A DNA stretch of 64,000 nucleotides from Flavobacterium marginilacus (lineage in GTDB: Bacteria; Bacteroidota; Bacteroidia; Flavobacteriales; Flavobacteriaceae), in NCBI RefSeq assembly GCF_026870155.1, contig NZ_CP113975.1, positions 3,968,001-4,032,000 of the forward strand, written 5' to 3'. Shown piece by piece: positions 1 through 8,610 of the stretch; positions within the stretch are counted from its first letter, which is position 1; each line of letters starts with the position of its first letter. The translations under genes and the position numbers were made by a program. The notes beneath the pieces were generated by a model that was given only the letters and a program-made list of their open reading frames with translations, did no database searches and had not been told where the DNA came from.

Positions 1-340
1 TATAAGAATCCTTATCAAATTTACCTCCCGCACCAATTTTAGTCATTACAACCTCAAGTGCAGAAACCCCTTCTTTTTTATGTAAATCTACCGGAATACC
101 ACGGCCGTTATCTTCAACTGTAATAGAACCATCTTCATTGATATCAACACGGATTGAATCGCAATGTCCTCCCATTGCCTCATCAATAGAGTTATCTACT
201 ACTTCATAAACTAAATGATGTAACCCTCTTACACCTACATCTCCAATGTACATCGATGGACGCATTCTCACGTGCTCCATTCCCTCTAAAGCTTGGATAC
301 TGTCTGCTGAATAATTGCCCTTCTTAATTTCTTCGCTCAT
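1..340 (-). CDS. gyrB: DNA gyrase subunit B, N-terminal part (cut by window edge)
   Basis: The first 113 codons of the ATPase subunit of DNA gyrase, which supplies the energy for negative supercoiling. Translation on the minus strand from the ATG at 338-340 gives the GHKL ATPase start of GyrB: a [15 protein letters not shown] motif, then the Bergerat-fold [15 protein letters not shown] segment with its conserved Glu and Asn, and [17 protein letters not shown]. The frame stays open to position 1, so the rest of the gene lies to the left. ParE is related, but this N-terminus reads as GyrB. A -7-like box lies about 38 bases upstream. Confidence 0.95.
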   Translation of the reverse strand, partial: MSEEIKKGNYSADSIQALEGMEHVRMRPSMYIGDVGVRGLHHLVYEVVDNSIDEAMGGHCDSIRVDINEDGSITVEDNGRGIPVDLHKKEGVSALEVVMTKIGAGGKFDKDSY

Positions 341-377
341 ATAATTTAATCTAAAAAATGTGTTTTTCGTCTAACAA

Positions 378-385
378 CAAATATA
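378..385 (-). promoter_or_regulatory. Probable -7 box of the gyrB promoter
   Basis: The minus strand reads TATATTTG, an exact match to the Bacteroidota sigma-A -7 consensus TAnnTTTG, 38 bases upstream of the gyrB start codon. No clear TTG -33 element is seen at the expected spacing, so the call rests on the -7 box and its position. Confidence 0.5.
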
Positions 386-612
386 AGAAACCATAAAGGA
401 TTTAATGGTTAAAATCACATATTAAGTTGTTAAGTTATTAACAAAAAGACGAAAATATCTGTTTAAATTCCAGTATCAACAAAAAAACCAGATTCAATTA
501 CAAAAATCAAACCCAAAATGCAATTTCTGCCCAACAGCCTAAGTCTGATTATTCTTTTTTGAAGCAGAACATTGTACTTTCTTACAAGAATCCTCCCGCT
601 ATTCACTTCAAT

Positions 613-639
613 CTTGTGGACTAAACCCCAGTCCACAAG
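613..639. repeat. Stem-loop CTTGTGGACT / AGTCCACAAG
   Basis: Ten-base perfect arms (613-622 and 630-639) around a seven-base loop. There is no adjacent T-run on either side typical of a terminator. It may be a copy of a dispersed intergenic palindrome; a genome-wide copy count would show this. Confidence 0.55.
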
Positions 640-710
640 GATTTTCGTTTCTATCGGGGCTAAAAATCAACATTTTTGCTTTTTTTCCAGTAAATGTAGC
701 TGTCTAAATC

Positions 711-743
711 AGACCTGACAGGTTTTAAAAACCTGTCAGGTCT
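711..743. repeat. 33-bp perfect inverted repeat (16-bp arms)
   Basis: AGACCTGACAGGTTTT at 711-726 and its exact reverse complement at 728-743 around a single A. The symmetry is perfect and there are no flanking genes to explain it. It resembles dispersed palindromes I recall from Flavobacterium intergenic regions; that is memory, not a search. Confidence 0.75.
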
Positions 744-753
744 CAAGCCATAA

Positions 754-789
754 AAAAAGGGTTTGTATTTTTCAATACAAACCCTTTTT
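754..789 (-). terminator. Rho-independent terminator downstream of gatB/aspS
   Basis: Eleven-bp stem GGGTTTGTATT (759-769) / AATACAAACCC (774-784) with loop TTTC, flanked by A-run and T-run tracts that extend the stem and give a U-tract on the minus strand. It lies 22 bases past the aspS stop codon in the right orientation to end the gatC-gatA-gatB/aspS transcript. Confidence 0.8.
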
Positions 790-810
790 AAAAAATATAT
801 AGATTAAAAA

Positions 811-3800
811 CTATCTAATAATTCTAACATTCATTTCTTCCACTTTTTTATCCGAAAGCAGTGTTGGCGCTCCAAATAATAAGTCGTCGCTGGTTCCGGT
901 TTTCGGGAAAGCCATAACTTCTCTAATAGACGTCTTTTTCTCCAAAATCATCATTAAACGATCGATACCCCAAGCGATTCCTCCGTGTGGCGGTGCGCCG
1001 TACTGAAATGCTTTATACATGGTTCCAACACTTTTGATCATTTCTTCTTTGTTGTACCCCATATTTCTATAAGTTGCTTCCAGAATTTCCGATTTGTGTG
1101 CACGAACTGACCCTCCACCAATTTCGTAGCCGTTCAGAATTAAATCATACTGCTGTGCGATAATCGTTCCTATTTCGCTGTCATCACCTTTCATATGTTT
1201 TTCCAAATCATAAACAGCCGGCATAGAGAACGGATTGTGTGTAAATGTCCATCTTCCTTCGTCAGTTCTTTCAAACATTGGGAAATCAACCACCCAAGCC
1301 GGACGCAATTCCTTTGAATTAATCAAATGTAACATTTTACCCATTTCCTGACGAACAGCATCCAACGCTTTGTTAGCTGTTGCATAATCTGCTGCCGAGA
1401 AGAATACAATATCTCCCACTTCTGCATTGGTCGCTTTTATTATTCCGGCAGCGATATCTTCACCTAAGAATTTAATAATTGGCGACTGTAATTCATCTTC
1501 GTTTACAATAATATAAGCCAACCCTCCCAAACCGTGCTGTTGTGCAATCGCGGTAAGGTTTTCGATCTGCCCCTTAGACATACGCTTATTGCCTTGCTCT
1601 TTGGCCGAAACCTTAATACATTTTACGATTCCGCCTTCTTCAATTGGCTTGCTGAATACTTGGAAAGTAGTATCTTTTACAATATCGGTAATATCCTGCA
1701 TTTTTAAACCGTAACGCAAATCTGGCCGGTCACAGCCGTAGAAATCCATTGCTTCTTTATAGGTAATCACTTCAAATGGTTTCAAAACCCATTTATTTCC
1801 GTATATCTTTTTAACTACTTCATTAAACATTTTAGTGTTCAAATCGATAATCTGCTGCATACTTGCGTAGGCCATTTCAATATCCAATTGCGTAAATTCC
1901 GGCTGACGGTCTCCACGGGAATCTTCATCTCTGAAGCAGCGTGCTACTTGGAAATATTTCTCATAACCGCTTACCATCAGCATCTGTTTGAACTGCTGCG
2001 GCGCTTGTGGCAGCGTGTAAAATGCTCCAGCCTGCTTACGCGACGGAACAATAAATTCACGTGCACCTTCATCGGTTCCTGCGCTCAAAATTGGAGTTTC
2101 GATTTCCAAGAATTCTTCTTCATCAAGAATGTCTCGCAATAACTTGATTACTTTATGACGATTCACGATCGCTCTTCTTACCTCATCATTTCTGTGATCC
2201 AAAAACTTGTATTGAAAACGAACTGTTTCATTTGTTTTTGCCGCTCTTTTAATTTCAAAAGGTAATGTTTTAGACAGGTTTAAAATCTCCAATACCGAAG
2301 TTTCTAATTCAATTTTACCTGTACGCAATCCTGCATTGTAGTCGTCTTCATTACGTCCAACCACTTTACCGGTTACAGAAATCACCGATTCCGGTTTTAA
2401 TTTCACCAGCTCGTCAATATTGGGAAACGATTCTCTACTAATACGAACCTGAAAAATTTCATAACTTGAATCACGCAAATCAATGAACATCAATTCACCG
2501 TGATCACGAACACTCGCCACCCATCCGGACAACATCACTTCCTGACTGATGCTCTCTTCTGATAATTGCGAGATTTTATGCGTTCTGTAAATATCTTTTA
2601 CAATAATCGGAATTTCAGGCAAAACCTCTTCCTGAATTCCTTTCGATTCTGAATTTGATATGGATGATGGTACGGACAAGTCGCGACTTGTCCCTGCTGT
2701 ATCCACGGACAAATCGCGATTTGTCCCTGCAGATAATTTATCTAAAATAATCTGGCGGATTACTTTTCCGTTAGCTCCTTTTCCAATAATCCCTAAAACT
2801 TTACCAACCAAAATACCTGCTTTTCCTTGATCTCCTGCAGCAATATCATTGGCAACAGCCTCATTTTCTGCAATTACTTTAGCAATAACTTCCTGAATTT
2901 TATCTTCGGAAATCGTGTTTTCTTCAAAATACTTGTTGTAATCAAAAGTTCGATCTTTTAAATAACCAGTAATCGCATTTTGGACTAAAACCGCTGTAAT
3001 TTTTTCAGCTTTAAATAATTTAAAAATATCGGTTAACTGAGCAACACTATGAATTTCAGCATACTCTTCAGCCTTTATATTATTAGCCAAAGTTTTAGCA
3101 ACAAACGAAGGGTCTTTAATTTCGCTATTTATTTCTACAAATGTTTTGGAACGTATCGCATCTGCAGTAAAAAATTTAGCATCCTGTGGCAATACACCTC
3201 CATTAATCAGAATGGATTCCACTGCAAAAGGCAAAGCACTTGTATCTACTTTAATCGCTTCAATTTCGGCTTTAATGTTTACAAAAGGTAAATCTGGTTC
3301 CGAAATAAAACGGTAATCCGCTTCAAATTCTTTTTTACGCATTGTTTTAGTCTGCTTCAAATCAGCATCCCAAAGCACCGTCGTTTGATCAGGTCGAAAC
3401 TCTTTGTTTTCTATAAAGTAATTAAATTGCTTCTCCACTTCTTCTTTTAAAGCTTCCACCATAAACTTAAACGAGTTCAAGTTTTTGATTTCCGTTCTTG
3501 GATTCAAATCATAACTGTGTTTTTTGCGCAAAGACACAGAAACATCCGATTTGAATTCCCCTTTCTCCAAATTAGCTTCTGAGATTCCCAAGTTCTGAAC
3601 AATACGCTGAATGTACTGCGCATAAGTTGACGCATCCTCAATATTACGAATACAAGGTTCTGTTACAATTTCAATCAGCGGCACTCCCGCTTTGTTAAAA
3701 TCGACTAACGAAATCTTTTTTTCGTGCATCAATTTGGCTGCATCTTCCTCGATATGAACCTGAGTTAAATTTACCGTAAACTGCGTACCGTCATTTCGGT

Positions 3801-4161
3801 AGCAGGAAACGTGTCCGTCAGGAATTATCGGGTTGTGAAACTGCGTAATCTGAATATTTTTCGGGTTATCCGGATATTCGTAGTGCTTTCTGTCCCAAGA
3901 GATAATTTCATTGCTGAATGACGAATCAACCGCTTTTCCAAAATAAATCGCTTTTGTAATTGCTTCTTTATTTACGGCAGGCAGAACCCCCATTTGTCCG
4001 GTACAAACCGAACATATATTTTGGTTAGGTGTTTCAATTTCTTGATTTGGACAAGAACAAAACAACTTGGTTTTGGTATTCAATCGAACGTGAGTTTCCA
4101 GTCCGATTACCAATTCTAAATCGTGGGCTTTTAAAGCCGATGTTAATTGTTCCAATTCCAT
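811..4161 (-). CDS. gatB/aspS: Bifunctional GatB / aspartyl-tRNA synthetase fusion
   Basis: A 1116-residue fusion of two translation enzymes. Residues about 1-478 are GatB, the Asp-tRNA(Asn)/Glu-tRNA(Gln) amidotransferase subunit that activates the mischarged tRNA (GLETHVRLNTKTKLFC start, two Cys pairs of the zinc site, YqeY-like tail ending near VIRQIILDKL). Residues about 515-1116 are class II AspRS: OB-fold anticodon domain near 545, motif 2 FRDEDSRGDRQPEF near 745, insertion domain, and motif 3 GIAWGIDRLMM near 1062. The two domains are joined by a linker (about 479-512) holding a duplicated GTxRDLSV motif encoded by two palindromes. The start ATG overlaps the gatA stop by one base (TAATG). 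I recall this fusion as annotated in other flavobacteria, so the fusion itself is probably lineage-typical. Confidence 0.95.
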   Translation of the reverse strand: MELEQLTSALKAHDLELVIGLETHVRLNTKTKLFCSCPNQEIETPNQNICSVCTGQMGVLPAVNKEAITKAIYFGKAVDSSFSNEIISWDRKHYEYPDNPKNIQITQFHNPIIPDGHVSCYRNDGTQFTVNLTQVHIEEDAAKLMHEKKISLVDFNKAGVPLIEIVTEPCIRNIEDASTYAQYIQRIVQNLGISEANLEKGEFKSDVSVSLRKKHSYDLNPRTEIKNLNSFKFMVEALKEEVEKQFNYFIENKEFRPDQTTVLWDADLKQTKTMRKKEFEADYRFISEPDLPFVNIKAEIEAIKVDTSALPFAVESILINGGVLPQDAKFFTADAIRSKTFVEINSEIKDPSFVAKTLANNIKAEEYAEIHSVAQLTDIFKLFKAEKITAVLVQNAITGYLKDRTFDYNKYFEENTISEDKIQEVIAKVIAENEAVANDIAAGDQGKAGILVGKVLGIIGKGANGKVIRQIILDKLSAGTNRDLSVDTAGTSRDLSVPSSISNSESKGIQEEVLPEIPIIVKDIYRTHKISQLSEESISQEVMLSGWVASVRDHGELMFIDLRDSSYEIFQVRISRESFPNIDELVKLKPESVISVTGKVVGRNEDDYNAGLRTGKIELETSVLEILNLSKTLPFEIKRAAKTNETVRFQYKFLDHRNDEVRRAIVNRHKVIKLLRDILDEEEFLEIETPILSAGTDEGAREFIVPSRKQAGAFYTLPQAPQQFKQMLMVSGYEKYFQVARCFRDEDSRGDRQPEFTQLDIEMAYASMQQIIDLNTKMFNEVVKKIYGNKWVLKPFEVITYKEAMDFYGCDRPDLRYGLKMQDITDIVKDTTFQVFSKPIEEGGIVKCIKVSAKEQGNKRMSKGQIENLTAIAQQHGLGGLAYIIVNEDELQSPIIKFLGEDIAAGIIKATNAEVGDIVFFSAADYATANKALDAVRQEMGKMLHLINSKELRPAWVVDFPMFERTDEGRWTFTHNPFSMPAVYDLEKHMKGDDSEIGTIIAQQYDLILNGYEIGGGSVRAHKSEILEATYRNMGYNKEEMIKSVGTMYKAFQYGAPPHGGIAWGIDRLMMILEKKTSIREVMAFPKTGTSDDLLFGAPTLLSDKKVEEMNVRIIR
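2674..2726. repeat. Tandem pair of 20-bp perfect palindromes inside the gatB/aspS linker
   Basis: GGACAAGTCGCGACTTGTCC at 2674-2693 and GGACAAATCGCGATTTGTCC at 2707-2726 are each perfectly self-complementary. They differ by a compensated base pair and start 33 bases apart (11 codons), so both are read in the same frame as GTxRDLSV. They fall exactly in the interdomain linker. Confidence 0.9.
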
Positions 4162-5558
4162 TATATTGTATCTTTTAAGAAGTTAGCAAACTGCATCACT
4201 AATTCGTCATTATTTTTTGCTCCAGTAACCTGAAGTCCTGTAATTGTCCCTTGTGGCACTGTTAAAGTTGGCAATTGTCCTAAACTAAAACCAACCGTAT
4301 AAGCATCCGACAAATACATTGCGTGCGGATCTTTTAAACTGTCTCCAATTTTCGGAGGAGATGCTGGCGTAACCGGAGATAAAATAATATCTACTTCTTC
4401 GAAATCTTTACTGAAGTTCTCCGAAATCTGATCTCTCAAAGCCAGTCCTTTCAAATAGATTTCATCTGAAAAACCTTGAGACAATACTTGGTTTCCACCA
4501 ACAATTCTGCGTTTCGTCTCTTCCGAAAAGTTTTCAGAACGCGTTACTGCATAGGTTTCAATTAAGTTTTCTGCTTCAATTCGGTTACCATAATTTGTTC
4601 CGTCAAGGCGGGATAAATTCGAAGCTGTTTCGGCCATTGCCAAAGTATAATAAGTCGAAACCAAAATATCTGATTTAAAGAAATCCAATTCCTTTACGGC
4701 GATTCCTTTAGCTTTTATCTTTTCGATACTTGCTAAGAAATCGGCTTTTATTTCAGGATTAATTGCTTCGCTTTCGATAAAGTTTTTAAAATAACCTACC
4801 TTTTTCACAGTTGAAGTTGCGATTGCTTCTTCACTAATTTCGTTTGAAGCAATAGAAGTTTGATCTTTTGGATCTTTTCCGCTCATTACATTCAGCACGA
4901 TTCGGATGTCTTCAATTGATTTTGCCAATGGACCAACACAATCTGTAGAAGAAGCGTACGCCATCAAACCATATCTTGAAATTCTTCCATAAGTTGGTTT
5001 CAAACCATAAATATGATTGTAACCGGCAGGCTGACGAACAGAACCTCCAGTATCACCGCCAATTGAGAAAACAGTATATTCTTTGGCAACATTTACCGCA
5101 GAACCTCCACTTGAACCACCGGCAACTAAAGCCGGATCAACTGCATTTTTTACAGCACCGAAAATAGTATTTTCACTAGATGATCCGTGACCAAAACTGT
5201 CGCAGTTTTCTTTTACCAACGGAATAGCACCCGCATCCAATAATTTTTGAATAGCTGTAGCTGTGTATGGTGATTTATAATTTTTTAGCAAATCAGAACT
5301 TGCAGTCGTATAAGTTCCCTGCACCATAAATACATCTTTAATACCAAAAGGAATCCCTTCGAGCAGACCAATTGTTTCTCCGTTTGCAATTTTAGCATCT
5401 ACTTTAGAAGCTAATTCCAGCGCCAAAGTATCTAAAACTGAGTTTACAGAGTTGTATGTATTTTGCTTAAGTAAGTCTAATTTTTCCTGTACAAGAGCCG
5501 TACAGCTTATCTGTTTTGACACCAATTGCTGGTGTATTTTTTTTATCTGAGAATCCAT
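4161..5558 (-). CDS. gatA: Asp-tRNA(Asn)/Glu-tRNA(Gln) amidotransferase subunit A
   Basis: The glutaminase/amidase subunit of GatCAB; it releases ammonia from glutamine for transamidation of mischarged tRNA. At 465 residues it has normal family length. The amidase-signature triad is visible: Lys74 in GIKDVF, cis-Ser149 in GGSSGGSA and nucleophile Ser173 in GGDTGGS. It sits one base after the gatC-like gene (stop at 5560) and overlaps the gatB/aspS start by one base, consistent with translational coupling. Confidence 0.95.
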   Translation of the reverse strand: MDSQIKKIHQQLVSKQISCTALVQEKLDLLKQNTYNSVNSVLDTLALELASKVDAKIANGETIGLLEGIPFGIKDVFMVQGTYTTASSDLLKNYKSPYTATAIQKLLDAGAIPLVKENCDSFGHGSSSENTIFGAVKNAVDPALVAGGSSGGSAVNVAKEYTVFSIGGDTGGSVRQPAGYNHIYGLKPTYGRISRYGLMAYASSTDCVGPLAKSIEDIRIVLNVMSGKDPKDQTSIASNEISEEAIATSTVKKVGYFKNFIESEAINPEIKADFLASIEKIKAKGIAVKELDFFKSDILVSTYYTLAMAETASNLSRLDGTNYGNRIEAENLIETYAVTRSENFSEETKRRIVGGNQVLSQGFSDEIYLKGLALRDQISENFSKDFEEVDIILSPVTPASPPKIGDSLKDPHAMYLSDAYTVGFSLGQLPTLTVPQGTITGLQVTGAKNNDELVMQFANFLKDTI

Positions 5559-5559
5559 T

Positions 5560-5829
5560 TTATCCTTCTATAACTTTTGCAACCACTAAAAAACCATTTT
5601 TCTTGTTCGGGAAATTTTCTAAAATAATCTGTTTCTCAATAGCCGAACTCTCTATCACAACATCTTCTCTTAAATTATTTACTGACACACAATTACGATT
5701 GACATTATTTAAGGAATTATCATTTGATGAATTTGCATTTTTAATCACATCAAATAATTTGTTCACGCTCTCCGAAGGCTGTGCTCCCTTAATACTCGAC
5801 AAGATGTCGACTGTCATTATTTTACTCAT
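5560..5829 (-). CDS. gatC: Divergent GatC-like protein
   Basis: An 89-residue protein directly ahead of gatA. The C-terminal half fits GatC: NLREDVVIE, then an (I/L)LENFPNKKNGFLVVAKVIE tail, matching the family's (L)RED...(A)P...dgff.VPkV pattern. The N-terminal half does not show the usual LA.LAL helix of GatC and contains an Asn/Ser-rich stretch (NANSSNDNSLNNVNRN). I chose the ATG at 5827-5829; an in-frame TTG eight codons earlier is the alternative. Context supports GatC, the N-terminus does not. A canonical gatC may exist elsewhere in the genome. Confidence 0.6.
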   Translation of the reverse strand: MSKIMTVDILSSIKGAQPSESVNKLFDVIKNANSSNDNSLNNVNRNCVSVNNLREDVVIESSAIEKQIILENFPNKKNGFLVVAKVIEG

Positions 5830-6029
5830 AATTTTACGTAGTTTTAAAGTCAAACTTTTAAGCTCGCGAAATTACAAAAAGTTTTTTTAGGGATTTCTAT
5901 TTTTTAATGAATTGAACGGTTTTCTACGAAAGAACACATCGATTTAACATTATGTTTAATTTTGTTATAATATATGATGGTGTTGTGAAATATTCCGAGC
6001 AAAATGCCAAAATATTAAAGAAACATATA

Positions 6030-6115
6030 AAAACATTTGCGAATTCGCGGTTATTATTTTTTCACCGCAAATTGCTTTGCCTATTAGCTATCGCTCGGGT
6101 CGCAAATTATGATTT
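6030..6115. repeat. Repeat-like intergenic segment
   Basis: Contains short complementary pieces around GCGAATTCGCGG / ACCGCAAATT and the phrase TTAGCTATCGCTCGGGTC, locally more GC-rich than the surroundings. No gene is credible here. It is probably a degenerate dispersed intergenic repeat; only a genome-wide comparison could confirm this. Confidence 0.3.
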
Positions 6116-6141
6116 TAAACAACTGAGATTTAAAGCTGATT

Positions 6142-6591
6142 TTATTCAACACTCTCAATCAAATACTTCGTTCCGTTAATTTCAAAAGTAAAACCAACAG
6201 TATTCCCCATTAACTTATTTCCCAGCGGAGATTGCGGAGAAAGTGCAATGACATTAATTCCTTCAATATTGATTTTTGGCAAAGCCAAAGACAGATACAA
6301 ATAAATTCCGTTGGCTTTGACCAAACTTCCGACGATAATGGTTTTGGCAATTGTAGCAGGATCAATTTTGTCCAGAACTTTTTTTTGAGCCAAAACTTCT
6401 TTCAGTTTGTGATTGATTTTTTCCTGCTCAATGTGCATCATCGACAAAGCCGTTTCGTGTTTATCGCCTGCTGAGCCTTTAGCATCATTCTTAGAATCTT
6501 CGGTCAATTCGACAATCATGTCGCAAAAAGCATCGATTCGATCCTGAACTAGTTGTAGGTAATATTGGTGTATTTTTTGTTTGAAAGTCAT
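6142..6591 (-). CDS. GreA/GreB-family C-terminal domain protein
   Basis: A 149-residue protein with a helical N-terminal half (about 1-75, probable coiled coil, with SAGDKHETALSMMHIEQEKI-type spacing) and a C-terminal beta domain (about 85-149) with ALSPQSPLGNKLMG, which matches the ISP.SP.G..L.G motif of the Gre-factor FKBP-like domain. It is likely an RNA-polymerase secondary-channel factor homologue. Some databases label this family as a 3-oxoacyl-ACP synthase, which the sequence does not support. Monocistronic by position. Confidence 0.65.
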   Translation of the reverse strand: MTFKQKIHQYYLQLVQDRIDAFCDMIVELTEDSKNDAKGSAGDKHETALSMMHIEQEKINHKLKEVLAQKKVLDKIDPATIAKTIIVGSLVKANGIYLYLSLALPKINIEGINVIALSPQSPLGNKLMGNTVGFTFEINGTKYLIESVE

Positions 6592-6750
6592 AATGATGGC
6601 ACGCGGATAACACGGATTAAACTGATTTCCGCAGATTTTTATTTAATCTTTAAAAAAGTTAAACACAAAGATGCACAAAGAAAGCAGAAGGTTCACAAAG
6701 TTTTAAAATTAATTTCTGTGACCTTAGTGATTACTTAGTGGTTAAAAAGT
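6592..6750. repeat. Dispersed-repeat-like intergenic text
   Basis: Contains phrases such as ACACGGATTAAACTGATTTCCGCAG and TTAAACACAAAGATGCACAAAG ... CTTAGTGATTACTTAGTGG, whose halves are partly complementary. This style recurs in other gaps of the window (14389-14446, 39012-39095). No gene is present. Confidence 0.4.
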
Positions 6751-8565
6751 TTAAAAATCAAATTTATAATTTCCTCCAACCATTACCTGAAAGCCCTGAA
6801 CTTGATAATTTAGCCATTTTTGATAGTCATTATTCAAAATATTATTGGCTTTCAAAAAGGCAGTAAATCTGTCATTATGTTTGTATCGCACATTGGCATT
6901 CAAATCAAAATAACCATCAAGTGTAATTGGGCTTGGAGCAGTAACATAAACAATATCGGTATTCAGCTGATAATCTTTACGCTCGCCAACATAAAACAGA
7001 TTCACACCTGCAAACCATTTATCAGTAATCATAAAATCTGCTTTACCATTCAATTGAAGTTCTGGTAAATTCCATGCTTCCTGCTCTGACTTTTTCGTAT
7101 AACTGCTCACTGTTACATCAGCTTCAACGGTTACACCTTTGGCTAAATCGGCTTTTATTTCGCCATAAAAACGCATTGTTGTCAAATCATCATACACTAC
7201 TTTAAATGAGTTTCCGAATCCATAATTAGCGTTCGTGTCCTTTTCAGTATAATTATTACTTCTAAACAATGCTTTATTTTCATCATGTATATAGGATGCT
7301 TTTACGTCATAACTCACAGTACTCGCCAATTTTCCCTTTAACCCCGCCTGAATATCAAACAGCTCATTCGTTGGTTTAATATTCAACGTAGGCGAAACAT
7401 AAGGGTTATCATCTACAAAATCTTTATAGGTGTTCTGCTGTAAATTACCAATTGCATTCGCGTAAAATATCATCAAATCACTCACTACATTATACGAAGC
7501 TTTAACTGACGGATAAACATAAAACTTACTGCTGGTGTTATCTTTCCCCGCACTATATACTAAGCCTGCACCAATATCAATCGTCCAATCATCTCTTTTC
7601 ATCACGAAACTCGGTACTATTCCTAAATTAGTAAAGCCATATTTAATATCGGCAGTATTAGTTCCCGAATAATCCTTCTTGAAACTTCCGTCAATATAAT
7701 CGACAAAAATCTTTGTTTTTATGGCTTCGTCCATAACGTCAAACTTAAAAGTCGGAGCCAGCAAAAAACGATTCTCGGCTGAACTAAAATCATCTGTAAA
7801 ATGTGTAAAATCAATAGTCACATCATTTAGAATTCCATTTTCAAAAGCCATGGAACCGCCTGCAGTTAATGTATTATAAGATTGTTGCGGTTTTATGCCA
7901 TAAATCAGAGCCATATCTGCCGGCGGTGTCAAAGTACTTCCGAAATTAGCAGGTAATCCATACCAATTGTAAATCTGATTTTGATAGCCTGCTTTTATAT
8001 TCCATGTCATATCCTGTTCATCAGAACCATACATCAAATCAATTTTGGTATCATAATAGAAATTGTCAAGAAGCACATCTTTAATATCTCCTTGAGATGA
8101 ATTATGGCGAAACATTCCGCTTACATATTCATTGTTATTAAGATCTTCATTTACGTATAATTCTGCATTCAAACGCCCATAATTTCCAATACCAAGCGTT
8201 GCATAATTCTTAAACAAACGTTCCTGTTTTCCTTTTTCCACGCCTTGTGCATTTCCTTTGGCGGGAGCAAATGTCGAAGCAACCGGAAAAGGCAGAATCG
8301 AATAATTTACATTTTCTTTTTTAGCATTTTCATCAGTATTAATGCTCGCTGGAACTTCTTTTACCTTGAAAGCATCCGAAATTGTAGGCGTATATGGTTT
8401 TACTACATTCACGACTTCTGTGCCAATATTATCCTTTTTATCCTGAGCAAATGAAAATTGAGTAAGTAATAAAAAAAGAAGCCCAACCCCAGCACTCCCC
8501 GAAGGGGAGGGAGTTAAGGACGCTGATAATTTATTTATGAATGTTTTTATGTTTCTGATTTTCAT
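6751..8565 (-). CDS. TonB-dependent-receptor-like outer-membrane beta-barrel protein
   Basis: A 604-residue protein with an export signal ending near FSFAQ and then alternating aromatic/polar strands typical of an outer-membrane barrel, including a TonB-receptor-like C-terminus (FLKANNILNNDYQKW...GGNYKFDF, terminal Phe). No clear plug domain is visible, so it may be a plug-less relative rather than a transporter. It lies downstream of a TPR protein on the same strand, separated by phzF-like; an outer-membrane function with the TPR protein is an inference. The signal peptide is odd: SLTPSPSGSAGVG is encoded by a hairpin repeat lying between the basic N-region and the hydrophobic core. Confidence 0.7.
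   Translation of the reverse strand: MKIRNIKTFINKLSASLTPSPSGSAGVGLLFLLLTQFSFAQDKKDNIGTEVVNVVKPYTPTISDAFKVKEVPASINTDENAKKENVNYSILPFPVASTFAPAKGNAQGVEKGKQERLFKNYATLGIGNYGRLNAELYVNEDLNNNEYVSGMFRHNSSQGDIKDVLLDNFYYDTKIDLMYGSDEQDMTWNIKAGYQNQIYNWYGLPANFGSTLTPPADMALIYGIKPQQSYNTLTAGGSMAFENGILNDVTIDFTHFTDDFSSAENRFLLAPTFKFDVMDEAIKTKIFVDYIDGSFKKDYSGTNTADIKYGFTNLGIVPSFVMKRDDWTIDIGAGLVYSAGKDNTSSKFYVYPSVKASYNVVSDLMIFYANAIGNLQQNTYKDFVDDNPYVSPTLNIKPTNELFDIQAGLKGKLASTVSYDVKASYIHDENKALFRSNNYTEKDTNANYGFGNSFKVVYDDLTTMRFYGEIKADLAKGVTVEADVTVSSYTKKSEQEAWNLPELQLNGKADFMITDKWFAGVNLFYVGERKDYQLNTDIVYVTAPSPITLDGYFDLNANVRYKHNDRFTAFLKANNILNNDYQKWLNYQVQGFQVMVGGNYKFDF
8480..8524. repeat. Hairpin repeat inside a signal-peptide coding segment
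   Basis: The plus strand reads AGCACTCCCCGAAGGGGAGGG: arms CTCCCC (8495-8500) and GGGGAG (8504-8509) with loop GAA, set in pyrimidine-rich flanks ACCCC. It resembles the intergenic element at 12580-12616. In the minus-strand gene it encodes SLTPSPSGSAGVG. Confidence 0.65.
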
Positions 8566-8610
8566 CTTTTGTATTTTCTAATTTCTAACTTCTGAATTCT
8601 GCTTTCGTCC

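Larger units (their letters stand above)
341..810. other. Intergenic gap between gyrB and gatB/aspS with three hairpins and no gene
   Basis: No credible reading frame was found. Contents from left to right: the gyrB promoter region; a stem-loop at 613-639 (10-bp arms, loop AAACCCC); a near-perfect palindrome at 711-743; and a terminator at 754-789. gyrB is transcribed away from this gap and aspS toward it, so it holds the 5' region of one unit and the 3' end of another. Confidence 0.8.

Noticed and set aside
2641..2730. CRISPR-like repeat in gatB/aspS
   Set aside because: Only two palindromic units, no spacers and no Cas genes; they are read in frame as protein.
1888..3291. Plus-strand reading frames inside gatB/aspS
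   Set aside because: They are antisense shadows of a clearly conserved gene.
5952..6179. 75-codon plus-strand reading frame between the gatC-like and Gre-like genes
   Set aside because: It overlaps repeat-like text, has no recognisable motif and overlaps the end of the Gre-like gene.
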